From: an uncultured Caldisericota bacterium
GTDB lineage: Bacteria > Caldisericota > Caldisericia > Cryosericales > Cryosericaceae
Assembly: GCA_903871855.1 (NCBI GenBank)
Contig: CAIQIK010000020.1
Location: 124,001 to 188,000 of the forward strand
Length of the DNA: 64,000 nt
Reading direction: 5' to 3'
The translations under genes and the position numbers were made by a program. This document shows, piece by piece, positions 16,441 through 26,168 of this stretch (the stretch's first letter is position 1; each line of letters opens with the position of its first letter). The notes below the pieces were generated by a model. It saw only the letters and a program-made list of their open reading frames with translations, made no database searches and was not told the origin of the DNA.

Positions 16441-17154
16441 CTACCAGTCGTAGACGCTGCCGGCGTCCACTTCCTTGAGCGACCCATCAGGGTTCTTGAG
16501 AAGGAGGGCGCCGGTTCTTGACAACCCGGCCACACAGCCCGACTCCCGTTGATTGTTAAATTCCACCGTGATGAGTTCACCCCACAGGGCAAGATTTGCT
16601 TTCATCCAAGGGCCGAAGGGGTCAAAGCCACGCAGAATGAGTATATTCATGTCCAGTTCTACCGTGTTGAGAATGCCTGCACAGAGGTGCTGCAAGTCGA
16701 CACTATACCCCAGTTCTTCTCTCAGTGAAGTCGCGTGTGGCAACTGGTCCGAGAGTACGACGTTGTTGACGTTGACACCGATGCCCACCAGCAGGATTGT
16801 CGTTCCAGGCCGAACGAGTGTCTCAGCAAGGATGCCGCAGACCTTGCGACGTTTGACGAGCAGATCATTGGGCCATTTCACGAGTGTGCGGACGCCGGTT
16901 TCGACCAATACGACTGCTGCTACGGCGTGGGCTGCCACCATTGCGGACTGACGGACTGCCTCAGGCGATGGTACAGCCAAAGCCAGCGTGAGCCAGAGAC
17001 CTCCTGGTGGCGAATTCCATTCTCTGCCACGTCGCCCTCTTCCCTCTGACTGTGTCTCGGCGATGACGGCGAAGGGCAAAGAGTGACCATCAAGCGCGAT
17101 CTGGCGCGCAGTGTCCTGCGTCGACGCTATGTTCGGGTAGGCGAGGAGTTCCAT
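16441..17154 (-). CDS. birA: Biotin--[acetyl-CoA-carboxylase] ligase
   Basis: The 237-residue product has the biotin ligase motifs GRGRRGREW near residue 38 and KWPNDLLV near 93. It joins biotin to carboxylase carrier proteins through biotinyl-AMP. It lacks the N-terminal DNA-binding domain of E. coli BirA, so it should not be a repressor. Its start lies 28 bases inside the end of the DHPS-like gene, so they are co-transcribed. It converges on folD with only 15 bases between stops. The ribosome site is weak. Confidence 0.9.
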   Translation of the reverse strand: MELLAYPNIASTQDTARQIALDGHSLPFAVIAETQSEGRGRRGREWNSPPGGLWLTLALAVPSPEAVRQSAMVAAHAVAAVVLVETGVRTLVKWPNDLLVKRRKVCGILAETLVRPGTTILLVGIGVNVNNVVLSDQLPHATSLREELGYSVDLQHLCAGILNTVELDMNILILRGFDPFGPWMKANLALWGELITVEFNNQRESGCVAGLSRTGALLLKNPDGSLKEVDAGSVYDW

Positions 17155-18146
17155 GGGTCTTTGCCGATGGCGTTTAGGAGTTCACCAACATGGCGGGGCG
17201 CGTCCGTGATGACGACGCTTACTCCATGGTCGACGAGACGGGTCAGCATGCTTGCTATGGTATTCATGGAAAGCATGATAATGTCTTGTTGTCGCACAAG
17301 GATGGCATCCAACCGAGGAAGACCGACCGGAGCCAGGGGCACACAGACCGTATCGGAGTAGCCGTGGTGAAGCGTGGCTGTTACGAAAAGTCGTTCAGTG
17401 CCAGTACCAGCCAACACGAGTTCCCCAATGAAGTCTGCTCCCCCTTCGTCGGTACACATAGCCAGGACCGGTCCCTCGGTGTCGGGAAGCCCGCAGCCTT
17501 GTTGAGCAATGACGGGCATTGGGGGTGTCAAAATGATGGGCTGGCTGTTCGGGACCCACGCGGCGATGGGGCACGCGGCAGTGCCAACAAGGTGTTGTGC
17601 CACGTCCTGTACCAAGGAGCTGTTGGAACCTGTGACCACGAGGAAGTCTGATCGTTCCTCGAGGAGATTCCATGCAAGAGCAACAGCGTTGGCCGCATGA
17701 TCGTGGACGCCCGGCGGCCACAAGTCGCAATCGACCAGGCCTCCGATGGCTACACCGGCGCCCTGGCCAAACCAGCTCCTGGCAGGATGGGCAGCTGCAA
17801 ACCCTACAAACAGCTTCAACTGCTTTGCAAGGTCTGACAGCTCGAATGATTGTTGTCTCAGGGTGTCAACAAGTCGAGCGTACTGGGCCAATGTCCCCAT
17901 CACAACGCAGTCAACACGTCCTGCTTCCATGCGCAGAGCCGTGGATGGAACGGCGACTTCGCCCCCCTTGGCCAGCATCTCCTGTTTCAAGATGTTGGCG
18001 GCCTGTGGGAGTAGACCATTCACCCGTATCACAAGGAATGCTGCTTTGGCAGCCATGAGGTCGGCCCCAACAGAGGTGCACCCCAGACTATTCAAAAGAT
18101 CATGGGCCTGCTGAACCGTCGGCATATGCAAGCGTGAGAGCTCCAC
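17127..18146 (-). CDS. Degenerate dihydropteroate synthase-like protein
   Basis: The first 110 of 339 residues match the extra N-terminal domain of clostridial and archaeal dihydropteroate synthases, with AANILKQEMLAKGGEVAV near residue 49 and VDCVVMGTLAQY near 78. The following 220 residues have the spacing of a DHPS barrel, but the pterin-site motifs are replaced: GGLVDCDLWPPG where NVTPDSFSDGG is expected, and LVVTGSNSS where DIGGEST is expected. The sulfa/pABA-site SR motif is not visible either. It is probably not a working DHPS (inference). It precedes and overlaps birA. A divergent enzyme of another pterin or C1 reaction is possible. Confidence 0.6.
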   Translation of the reverse strand: MELSRLHMPTVQQAHDLLNSLGCTSVGADLMAAKAAFLVIRVNGLLPQAANILKQEMLAKGGEVAVPSTALRMEAGRVDCVVMGTLAQYARLVDTLRQQSFELSDLAKQLKLFVGFAAAHPARSWFGQGAGVAIGGLVDCDLWPPGVHDHAANAVALAWNLLEERSDFLVVTGSNSSLVQDVAQHLVGTAACPIAAWVPNSQPIILTPPMPVIAQQGCGLPDTEGPVLAMCTDEGGADFIGELVLAGTGTERLFVTATLHHGYSDTVCVPLAPVGLPRLDAILVRQQDIIMLSMNTIASMLTRLVDHGVSVVITDAPRHVGELLNAIGKDPWNSSPTRT

Positions 18147-18195
18147 AGTTGCTCCTTTCCGTCGCGAGTGATCTCTTTCAACCGCGGCTTGAAAA

Positions 18196-18223
18196 TTGTA
18201 TTCTCTTGCCTCGAGACTACAAT
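18196..18223 (+). promoter_or_regulatory. Possible promoter of the surface 5'-nucleotidase
   Basis: TTGTAT (18196-18201) and TACAAT (18218-18223) are separated by 16 bases in an A+T-rich stretch; GGGAGG lies before the ATG at 18267. Confidence 0.5.
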
Positions 18224-18266
18224 ATTCATATTAATGTGTTCTATTCTGCAAGTCGGGAGGAATGGA

Positions 18267-21200
18267 ATGAAGAAGCGCCTATCAGTTCTGCTCAGCCTGG
18301 TTCTCATACTGAGTCTGGTGTTCGCGACCTTCCCGTTCAAGGCAGCCACGGCTGCCACGACCGTGAAGATAACCTTGCTGGAGACAAGTGACGTTCATGG
18401 AGTCATCTACCCGTATGATTACTTTAAAGACGCGCCCGCGAACGGCGGACTCGCACAATTGTCGACGCTGGTCAAGGGTGTCAGAGCTGACAACCCTAAT
18501 ACCCTGCTCCTGGATAACGGTGACAATCAACAGGGCACACCGCTGACATACTACTTCAACAAGGTCGATACAACCACACCGAACCCGATGATCGCGGCCA
18601 TGAACATCATGGGGTATGATGCCATGACTCTTGGCAACCATGAGTTTAACTATGGGCTCTCCGTTATCGACAAAGCCCGGTCGCAGTCCAAGTTTCCCTG
18701 GCTTTCGGCGAACATCTACAAAGAGGATGGTACCAACTACTTCACACCGTACATCGTCAAGACAGTCGCCGGCGTCAAGGTCGGCATTCTGGGCCTGACG
18801 ACCAAGAACATTCCGAACTGGGAAGTCCCGGCGACTATAAAGGGACTAGTGTTCAAGGATACGGTCGAAGAGGCCCAGAAGTGGGTCAAGGTCCTCAAGG
18901 ACACCGAAAAGGTGGACCTTGTCGTGCTCTTGGCACACGAGGGGTTCGAGAAGGATATCGACACAGGCAAGGACCTTGGAACGTCAATCGAGAACCAGTG
19001 CTATGCTATTGCGATGACGGTCCCTGGCATCGACGTCATGCTGACCGGGCATACCCACCTGTCTATCCCGGGCAAGATGCTTAATGGCGTCCTTTGCATG
19101 CAGCCGAAAAATGCAGGCGTCGAGATCTGTAAGGCAGACATTACCATGGAACAGACTGCAACCGGCTGGAAGGTTGTCTCAAAAACTGGAACCAATCTCC
19201 CTGTGACTGCGACTACCGTGGCTGACCAGGCCATTCTCGATGCGACCAAGACACAGCATGAGACGGCCGTCAACTACATGAAGCAGCCGCTTGGCGAAGC
19301 AACGGGGGATTTCCCTGGCGCCACGTCGCGGACTCAGGACAGTGCCATCATGGACCTGATCCAAAAGGTTCAGATGAAGTACGCTAACACGGACCTCTCG
19401 CTCGCGGCAATGCTGCCGACTCCTGCGCCCAGTTTCAAGAAGGGGCCACTGACGGTCCGCGACATGTACTCACTCTACATCTATGAGAACACACTCTTCG
19501 CCATCAAGGTGACCGGACAGCAGATCAAAGATGAGCTTGAGTGGTCTGCCAACTACTTCAACACCTACAACTACAGCAAAACGGCGACCAGCCTGATCAA
19601 CTCCAATGTGGCAGGCTACAATTACGACATGTTGCAGGGAGCTGACTATGTCATCGACGTCACCAAGCCGGTCGGGCAGCGCATCAGCGGCCTGATATAT
19701 CATGGTAAACCCATGGACATGACCGCATCATACACGTTGGCTCTCAACAACTACCGTGCAGGCGGTGGCGGGTTCCTTGGGTTCAAGGGCGCGCCGATTG
19801 TATATCAGTCGAGCGACGAGATCCGCAACCTGATGATCCAGTATGTCAAGGACGCGGGAACGATCGACCCGACGGTCGACAATAACTGGCAGCTTGTGCC
19901 GGACTATCTCAGCTCACCGTATCGTGCAGCTATCGATACGCTCAACAGGCAGAGCGCGCTCAGTGAGTTCCCGGCGGGGGCATTTGCCCCTGATTCCATG
20001 TCCACTCGTGCCGATCTCGCGGCGATCATCACCGGATCCTATGTCGCGGCAAGCAGCCGCAATTTCGGGAGTTCATTCGTCGACGTACCGGGCGACAGCT
20101 GGTATGCCAGGTCGATTGGGACCGTCCAGGCCATCAAGCTGATGAGCGGCACGTCGGCCACGACATTTGCGCCGAATGCTCCGGTCACGACTGAACAGGC
20201 AGTTGTTACCCTTATGAAGGCAAGCGGATATGGTGCGGAGGCAGCCAAATACTACACGAAGCCTGGCATCAATCCTACTACTTCAAAGTGGGCCTTGCCA
20301 TACGTGTCGTTCGCCGAATCGAAGGGGTTCATCACAGCCGATCAGGCCGCTGCCCCGAAGCATCAACTGACGAGGGGCGAACTGGCAGGCATGGTCGTAG
20401 AGCTACGTTTCCCGACGGTAGTCATCCTGCACACGAATGACTTCCACGGCTACCTTGTGCCCACGATCGATGCTAACAAGAACAGCGTCGCAGGGGCGGC
20501 CCGTGAGGCGAGCATCATCAACAGCGTGCGCAGTACATTCGGCAAGGATCACGTTCTGCTCGTAGACGCCGGCGACGCAATTCAGGGCGCCACAATAGCG
20601 AATATGTTCCAGGGCAAGGACGTGACTGAGGTCTACAACGCGATGGGCTACAACGTAGCCACACTCGGCAACCACGAGTGGGACTACGGTCAGCAAGTCC
20701 TGAAGGATCGTATCGCAGAAGCCAAATTCGACTACGTGAATGCCAACGTCACGGGTGTGAACCTTGGGTGGAAATCGAATGTCATCAAGAATGTGGCCGG
20801 GATCAACATCGGGTTGTTTGGTGTCATAACGTCCGACCTTCCCATCATCGTTGCGCCTTCAAGTCTGACGGGGGTCGGCGTCGCGGATCCTATAAAGACA
20901 GCGCAGAACCAGATTGTCGACCTGAAGGGGCAGGGAGCGCAGTACATTGTTGCTCTGAGCCATTGTGGGTATGACAATGGCGGCGCTCCGCTGGATCCCG
21001 CTATTGCGGCAGGAGCTCCTGGGATCAACCTGATCATTGGTGGACACTCTCATACGGTCCTGACGACGGCGGCCATGGTTGGCAAAACGATGATTGTCCA
21101 GACAGGTACGGCAGCTGCATATGTGGGGAAAGAAGTCATCGACTTCACGACATATCAGGGAAAGGTCACTGGACAGAATGTCGCATATGAGCTTGTGCCA

Positions 21201-21866
21201 ACTGCAACCTCCGTTCCCGAAGACCCTGCCATCAAGGCAATCGTCGATGGGTACAACAACCAGCTGACAGCCAAACTCAGCGTCGTCATCGGCAAGGCTC
21301 TCGTAACACTTGACGGCGAGCGGGCTGACGTTCGTACGAAGGAGACCAATCTGGGCAACTACGTCGCCGATTGGATGCGCATCTCCACGGGTGCGGATAT
21401 CGCCTTCGAAGACGGCGGCAGTATTCGTGTCAGCATTCCTGCTGGCGACGTCACGGTAGGCAGCGTCTACAATGTGCTTCCGTTCGACAACATCCTGGAG
21501 ATCCTTGAGATCAAAGGTTCCATACTCAAGGTGGCCCTCGAGAATTCTGTCAGCTCCTATCCTGCCCAGGGCGGTTGGTTTGCTCAGGTGTCTGGGTTCA
21601 GCTTCACGTTCGATCCATCCAAGCCGGTGGGCTCGCGTGTCGTCAGCATCACCAAAGATGGTAAGCCCATGAACATGGACGCCACATACAAACTCTGTGT
21701 TCAGGACTACACAGCGCTCGGGGGTGATGGGTATTCCATGCTGATTGGGGCAAAGGTCCTCTCCAAGACGAGCGAATGGAATCGGGACGGTTTTGTGAAC
21801 TACATCAAAGCAAACCCGAACATGAGCGCGACGGTCGAAGGTCGAATCACGGTCGTCAATCCATAG
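18267..21866 (+). CDS. Surface-anchored tandem 5'-nucleotidase with central SLH region
   Basis: The product of about 1199 residues begins with a signal peptide (MKKRLSVLLSLVLILSLVFA, cleavage near ATA-ATT). Module one has the metallophosphatase motifs ETSDVHG, GNHEFNYG and GHTHLS and a 5'-nucleotidase C-terminal domain (about 30-560). An S-layer-homology region follows (about 570-705, with PGDSWYARSIGTVQAIKLMSG). Module two repeats the enzyme with HTNDFHG near residue 718, GNHEWDYG and GGHSHT, plus a second C-terminal domain. It should hydrolyse extracellular nucleotides or cyclic phosphodiesters while bound to the cell wall. SLH domains are usually terminal, so the central position is odd. 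The start has GGGAGG upstream; earlier ATGs lack it. Confidence 0.88.
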   Translation: MKKRLSVLLSLVLILSLVFATFPFKAATAATTVKITLLETSDVHGVIYPYDYFKDAPANGGLAQLSTLVKGVRADNPNTLLLDNGDNQQGTPLTYYFNKVDTTTPNPMIAAMNIMGYDAMTLGNHEFNYGLSVIDKARSQSKFPWLSANIYKEDGTNYFTPYIVKTVAGVKVGILGLTTKNIPNWEVPATIKGLVFKDTVEEAQKWVKVLKDTEKVDLVVLLAHEGFEKDIDTGKDLGTSIENQCYAIAMTVPGIDVMLTGHTHLSIPGKMLNGVLCMQPKNAGVEICKADITMEQTATGWKVVSKTGTNLPVTATTVADQAILDATKTQHETAVNYMKQPLGEATGDFPGATSRTQDSAIMDLIQKVQMKYANTDLSLAAMLPTPAPSFKKGPLTVRDMYSLYIYENTLFAIKVTGQQIKDELEWSANYFNTYNYSKTATSLINSNVAGYNYDMLQGADYVIDVTKPVGQRISGLIYHGKPMDMTASYTLALNNYRAGGGGFLGFKGAPIVYQSSDEIRNLMIQYVKDAGTIDPTVDNNWQLVPDYLSSPYRAAIDTLNRQSALSEFPAGAFAPDSMSTRADLAAIITGSYVAASSRNFGSSFVDVPGDSWYARSIGTVQAIKLMSGTSATTFAPNAPVTTEQAVVTLMKASGYGAEAAKYYTKPGINPTTSKWALPYVSFAESKGFITADQAAAPKHQLTRGELAGMVVELRFPTVVILHTNDFHGYLVPTIDANKNSVAGAAREASIINSVRSTFGKDHVLLVDAGDAIQGATIANMFQGKDVTEVYNAMGYNVATLGNHEWDYGQQVLKDRIAEAKFDYVNANVTGVNLGWKSNVIKNVAGINIGLFGVITSDLPIIVAPSSLTGVGVADPIKTAQNQIVDLKGQGAQYIVALSHCGYDNGGAPLDPAIAAGAPGINLIIGGHSHTVLTTAAMVGKTMIVQTGTAAAYVGKEVIDFTTYQGKVTGQNVAYELVPTATSVPEDPAIKAIVDGYNNQLTAKLSVVIGKALVTLDGERADVRTKETNLGNYVADWMRISTGADIAFEDGGSIRVSIPAGDVTVGSVYNVLPFDNILEILEIKGSILKVALENSVSSYPAQGGWFAQVSGFSFTFDPSKPVGSRVVSITKDGKPMNMDATYKLCVQDYTALGGDGYSMLIGAKVLSKTSEWNRDGFVNYIKANPNMSATVEGRITVVNP

Positions 21867-21889
21867 CACATTATCGACTGATTCGTCGA

Positions 21890-21913
21890 GGGGGCCGGCA
21901 GTCGCCGGCCCCC
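21890..21913 (+). terminator. Terminator after the 5'-nucleotidase gene
   Basis: A perfect 10-bp stem GGGGGCCGGC with its complement encloses AGTC and is followed by TACGTTTTG. Confidence 0.8.
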
Positions 21914-21962
21914 TACGTTTTGCCGATGTTGCACACCTGCCAAAAGAGGAGACAATCCATTC

Positions 21963-22841
21963 ATGAACACAGTGAAAACGATGACACATGAGGAACAGGA
22001 ACGTCTCCGATCTGCTTTGATTGCTAGTGGTGCCATCGAGGCCTCGGAGTTGCCTGCGGGGACGTGCTTTGTGACCAGGAGCGAGGGCTCAGTCGTCACT
22101 GCTTATCGCAGCGGCAGGGTCCTGTTCCAGGGACAGGATAGTGAACAGCAGGTTCGGTTGGCGGAGGAGATTCTGGCTTACACCGGACCGGCCACTAAAG
22201 GTCTCGAATTCCCGATCGTCGGGGGAGATGAATCTGGCAAGGGGGACCTGTTCGGGCCACTGGTCGTTGCGGCGTTCGCCGTTCGCGACGAGGCAGAGAG
22301 ACGAGAAGCTGTGCGTGCTGGCGCGCGTGACTGCAAGCTCATGACCGACACGGAAGTGCATGCCGTTGCGACGAGACTGGGTAGTATCGGCAGGTCGAAA
22401 ATTCGCGTCCTCATGCCCCATGAATACAACTCACAATACGCTCGGTTACACAACGTGAATATCTTGCTTAATGAGGTCTATGCTGAACTACTGCTCGAAT
22501 TAGCAGCCGCTTCAAGGGCCCACACGGTCATTCTGGACAAGTACGGGGCACGAGCAAGGACACTTTGGAAGAATCCTCAGAGCTTCTCCTTCGTCGTGGA
22601 AACGCACGCAGAACGGTACCCTGAGGTGGCTGCCGCTTCTGTCCTTGCAAGGGCTGCCTTTCTCGACGGTCTCGAGCGTACGGCGAGAGACAGCGGGGTC
22701 GGGCGACTGCCGAAGGGCGCGTCGCAAGAAGCGCAGGCGTTCATGCGGCATCTGGCGTCGGACAAGGGCAAGGACGTGCTTCGATCGGTCGCAAAGGTGA
22801 ATTTCGCTCCCGTGAAGGCGTGCCTCGAAAGCCTGTTTTAG
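21963..22841 (+). CDS. rnhC: Ribonuclease HIII
   Basis: The 292-residue product has an N-terminal substrate-binding domain (about 1-75) and the RNase HIII catalytic motif GGDESGKGDLFGPLV near residue 82. The DESGKGD form separates it from RNase HII. It cuts the RNA strand of RNA-DNA hybrids. The start follows GAGGAGA with good spacing. It lies between a terminator and the ileS promoter, so it is probably transcribed alone. Confidence 0.92.
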   Translation: MNTVKTMTHEEQERLRSALIASGAIEASELPAGTCFVTRSEGSVVTAYRSGRVLFQGQDSEQQVRLAEEILAYTGPATKGLEFPIVGGDESGKGDLFGPLVVAAFAVRDEAERREAVRAGARDCKLMTDTEVHAVATRLGSIGRSKIRVLMPHEYNSQYARLHNVNILLNEVYAELLLELAAASRAHTVILDKYGARARTLWKNPQSFSFVVETHAERYPEVAAASVLARAAFLDGLERTARDSGVGRLPKGASQEAQAFMRHLASDKGKDVLRSVAKVNFAPVKACLESLF

Positions 22842-22865
22842 ACGGGGTCAGTGATTGTAGTCCAG

Positions 22866-22893
22866 TTGACAACACTACCCGGTCACGTAGTAT
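22866..22893 (+). promoter_or_regulatory. Predicted ileS promoter
   Basis: A consensus TTGACA (22866-22871) lies 16 bases before TAGTAT (22888-22893). The leader would be about 40 bases, too short for a T-box. Confidence 0.65.
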
Positions 22894-22938
22894 ATTTGCT
22901 GATTTCTGCAGTGAAACCTTCACACGAGGAGACGCCTC

Positions 22939-25900
22939 ATGTTTAATCCCGTACTGCCTGCCGACAAGGTTGTCGAGCAGGAGCTGGCCACCATCCAATT
23001 CTGGGAGACCAGTCATGTCTTCGAGAGGTCGCTCGACCTGAGCAAGGACAAAGAGCGCTTCGTGTTTTTCGAAGGGCCGCCGACCGCGAACGGGAGACCC
23101 GGCGTGCACCATGGCCTCGCCCGCGTTTTCAAGGATGCGGTTCTGAGGTACAAGGCAGGTACAGGCTACTACGTCCCCCGCAAGGGCGGTTGGGACTGTC
23201 AGGGCCTACCTGTGGAGATCGAGGTCGAGAAACGACTTCACATGAGCGGCAAGCAGCAGATCGAAGAATACGGTGTCGAAGCATTCGTTCGGGAGTGCAA
23301 GAGCAGCGTCTTCACGTATAAAGCGGAGTGGGAGAGGATGACCAGCCGCATCGGTTTCTGGCTGGATACCGAGCATGCATATGCGACCGACACCAACGAC
23401 TACATCGAATCGGTCTGGCATATCCTCAAGACCTTCTATGACAGGGGGTTGCTGTACCAGGGGCACAAGGTCGTCCCCTACTGTCCACGTTGCGGGACGG
23501 CTCTCTCGATGCACGAAGTCGCGCTAGGGTACAAGAACGTTACCGAGGAGACAATCTTCGTTAAGTTTTCCCTGACATCAGGTGATCTGGAGGGTGTCAA
23601 GGCACTGGTCTGGACAACGACACCGTGGACTCTGCCGAGCAACGTAGCGCTTGCGGTCAACCCAAGTGTGGAGTACTCGGTTGTCGAGCTGGAAGGCGAA
23701 CAGTATCTGGTGGCCTCTGCGCGGTTGGCTGCTGTGTTTGGTCATGACGTTAACCATGTGACACTCGTGCGCACATATCCCGGAAGCAAGCTCGCGGGGG
23801 TTCGATATGAGCGTTTGTACGACTACGCGAGTGTTGCGCCCAAGGAAGAGGAGCATGGGTGGCGCATTGTTACCGCAGACTACGTGACGACGACGGACGG
23901 CACAGGCATCGTTCATCTAGCGCCTGCGTTTGGCGAAGACGACCTCAATGTTGGACGGAACGAAGGACTTCCGTTTGTCCAACTTGTGGACCCTGCCGGC
24001 AGGTTTACGCCTGAGGTGACACCGTGGGCTGGCAAGGATGCCAAGGGAAGCGACCCTGATATCAGGCGTCAGCTCAAAGCTGACGGGAAGCTGTTCAGGA
24101 CAGAGAGGATCGAACACGACTATCCCTTCTGCTGGCGATGCGATACACCTCTTCTGTACTATGCCAAGGATTCGTGGTTTGTCCGTACGACGGAATTCAA
24201 GGGCCAGATGGTTGCAAACAATCAGGAGATCACCTGGTACCCTGACCACATCAAAGACGGGCGATTTGGCAACTGGCTGGAGAACATCAAGGATTGGGCT
24301 CTGTCCCGTGAACGCTACTGGGGGACTCCATTGCCTATCTGGGTCTGCGATTCCTGTGGGCACCAGCATGCGGTAGGCTCCATCGCTGAGCTCAATGAGA
24401 TGGCTGTCAATCCGGACGCCGGGGTCGAGCTGCATCGTCCCTATGTGGACAAGATCGAACTGCGGTGCCCTGTATGTGGTGGCACCATGCACCGTGTTCC
24501 AGAAGTCATCGACGGTTGGTTCGACTCTGGTTCGATGCCGTATGCGCAGTGGCATTATCCATTCGAGAACCAAGATGAGTTCGCAAAGATGTATCCAGCC
24601 GATTTCATCGCCGAAGGAATCGATCAGACGCGTGGGTGGTTCTACACGCTTCACGCTATCTCCACGGCCCTCAACAACAGGCCAGCGTTCAAGCATTGCA
24701 TGGTACTCGAACTGGTGCTGGACGAGAAGGGTCACAAGATGAGCAAGCATGTCGGCAATGTTGTCGACCCCTGGAGTATTCTCAACAAGCAGGGGGCAGA
24801 TGCGTTCCGATGGTCGCTGTATACGAGCACTCCACCCTGGTACCCGAGACGGTTCGGGCCGAACATAGTTGCCGACGCCCTCAAAAACTTTATCATACCA
24901 CTTCGCAACGTCTACAGTTTCTTCGTGCTGTACGCCAATATTGACCACTTCGATCCGAACGTTGCCCAGCTGCCGTTCGACGAGCGGCCGGAACTGGATC
25001 GGTGGCTTCTGAGTCGGTTCCAAGTGCTCGTCAGGGATGTGCGTTCAGATATGGAAGCCTATGACATCAACCCGGCAACGAAGTGCATCCAGGATTTCGT
25101 CGAGGAGCTGAGCAACTGGTATGTGCGCCTGAGCAGGCGGCGTTTCTGGAAAAGTGAAAACGACACTGACAAGCTGTCGGCATACGAAACGCTCTACAGG
25201 GTCCTGGTTGACCTCGCTAGGCTGCTGACGCCGTTCACGCCGTTCATGTCAGAGGAGATCTACCAGAACCTCGTCCGGTCGGGTGATGTCGAGGCCCCAC
25301 TTTCCATACACTTCCTCGATCTTCCCCAGTTTGACGAGTCTTTGTTTGACGCGCAGCTCACAGGGGCGATGCAGGTGATCATGGATGTTGTGTCGCTGGG
25401 AAGGTCAGCAAGGAAGCAGGCGGGCGTCAAAACCAGACAGCCGTTGAGTGCAGTGACTGTCTACGTTCACGACGCGCAGGCTCGTGACGCGCTGGTTTCC
25501 CATGCCGACATCATCCGCGACGAGCTGAACGTCAAGTCTATTGCCAAAGCGGCTCACGCCTCAGACATAGCCGAGTTCACGCTCCGGCCCAACCTGCCCG
25601 TACTGGGCAAGAGAGCTGGGAAATCGATCCCCGCCATCCAGAAGGCACTGGCAGAAGATCCGGAGAGAATCTATGCTCAAATCGAGAGCACTGGCCAGAC
25701 TTCACTGGATCTGGACGGCATGGCATTCCTGTTGACGAGGGACGACGTCATCAGCACGGTCACGGGAAAAGGTGGGTTGTTCGCAGCGTCATCGGCAAAC
25801 ATCGTCGTGGCGATCGATGCTACGGTGACACCGGAGTTGCGAGCCGAGTGGTACGTGCGAGAGGTTGAGCACTTTGTTCAGGGGCAGCGCAAGGATAAAG

Positions 25901-26121
25901 GTTATGATGTCACCGACCGCGTTCGCATGACACTGGTGTGCTCAGACCCCAGCGTTGCGTCTGCTCTGGAGGGTGCACACGCGAGCATTGCACAAGAGGT
26001 CCTTGCAAGCACGCTGGAGATTCAAGCCGAACGAGCGCAGGTCTTAATCGTGAATTTGGGGGAGAGTGCGCCGGTTCTGGAGCTCGACGGGACGAAGGTA
26101 TGGGTGGCGCTGGAGGAATAG
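22939..26121 (+). CDS. ileS: Isoleucyl-tRNA synthetase
   Basis: The 1060-residue class I synthetase has the HIGH-type motif PGVHHGLAR near residue 54, the KMSKS-type motif KMSKHVGN near 600, an editing domain with VWTTTPWTLPSN, and a C-terminal extension. Length and the KMSKH variant match the eukaryote-like (type 2) IleRS group, often linked to mupirocin resistance; that link is family knowledge, not shown here. It charges tRNA-Ile. GAGGAGA precedes the ATG. It converges on the ThiF-like gene with 47 bases between stops. Confidence 0.95.
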   Translation: MFNPVLPADKVVEQELATIQFWETSHVFERSLDLSKDKERFVFFEGPPTANGRPGVHHGLARVFKDAVLRYKAGTGYYVPRKGGWDCQGLPVEIEVEKRLHMSGKQQIEEYGVEAFVRECKSSVFTYKAEWERMTSRIGFWLDTEHAYATDTNDYIESVWHILKTFYDRGLLYQGHKVVPYCPRCGTALSMHEVALGYKNVTEETIFVKFSLTSGDLEGVKALVWTTTPWTLPSNVALAVNPSVEYSVVELEGEQYLVASARLAAVFGHDVNHVTLVRTYPGSKLAGVRYERLYDYASVAPKEEEHGWRIVTADYVTTTDGTGIVHLAPAFGEDDLNVGRNEGLPFVQLVDPAGRFTPEVTPWAGKDAKGSDPDIRRQLKADGKLFRTERIEHDYPFCWRCDTPLLYYAKDSWFVRTTEFKGQMVANNQEITWYPDHIKDGRFGNWLENIKDWALSRERYWGTPLPIWVCDSCGHQHAVGSIAELNEMAVNPDAGVELHRPYVDKIELRCPVCGGTMHRVPEVIDGWFDSGSMPYAQWHYPFENQDEFAKMYPADFIAEGIDQTRGWFYTLHAISTALNNRPAFKHCMVLELVLDEKGHKMSKHVGNVVDPWSILNKQGADAFRWSLYTSTPPWYPRRFGPNIVADALKNFIIPLRNVYSFFVLYANIDHFDPNVAQLPFDERPELDRWLLSRFQVLVRDVRSDMEAYDINPATKCIQDFVEELSNWYVRLSRRRFWKSENDTDKLSAYETLYRVLVDLARLLTPFTPFMSEEIYQNLVRSGDVEAPLSIHFLDLPQFDESLFDAQLTGAMQVIMDVVSLGRSARKQAGVKTRQPLSAVTVYVHDAQARDALVSHADIIRDELNVKSIAKAAHASDIAEFTLRPNLPVLGKRAGKSIPAIQKALAEDPERIYAQIESTGQTSLDLDGMAFLLTRDDVISTVTGKGGLFAASSANIVVAIDATVTPELRAEWYVREVEHFVQGQRKDKGYDVTDRVRMTLVCSDPSVASALEGAHASIAQEVLASTLEIQAERAQVLIVNLGESAPVLELDGTKVWVALEE

Positions 26122-26168
26122 CACAGGTTGTCCGGGACGGATTGCGCGCCAACCTCGAGCAACCACAC

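Noticed and set aside
20859-21989. 376-codon minus-strand frame opposite the second nucleotidase module
   Set aside because: The plus strand carries intact metal-binding motifs here; the antisense frame has none.
22842-22938. T-box riboswitch before ileS
   Set aside because: The gap is under 100 bases, contains a promoter, and lacks a specifier stem or T-box core.
23917-25023. 368-codon minus-strand frame opposite ileS
   Set aside because: It is antisense to conserved synthetase sequence with no independent support.
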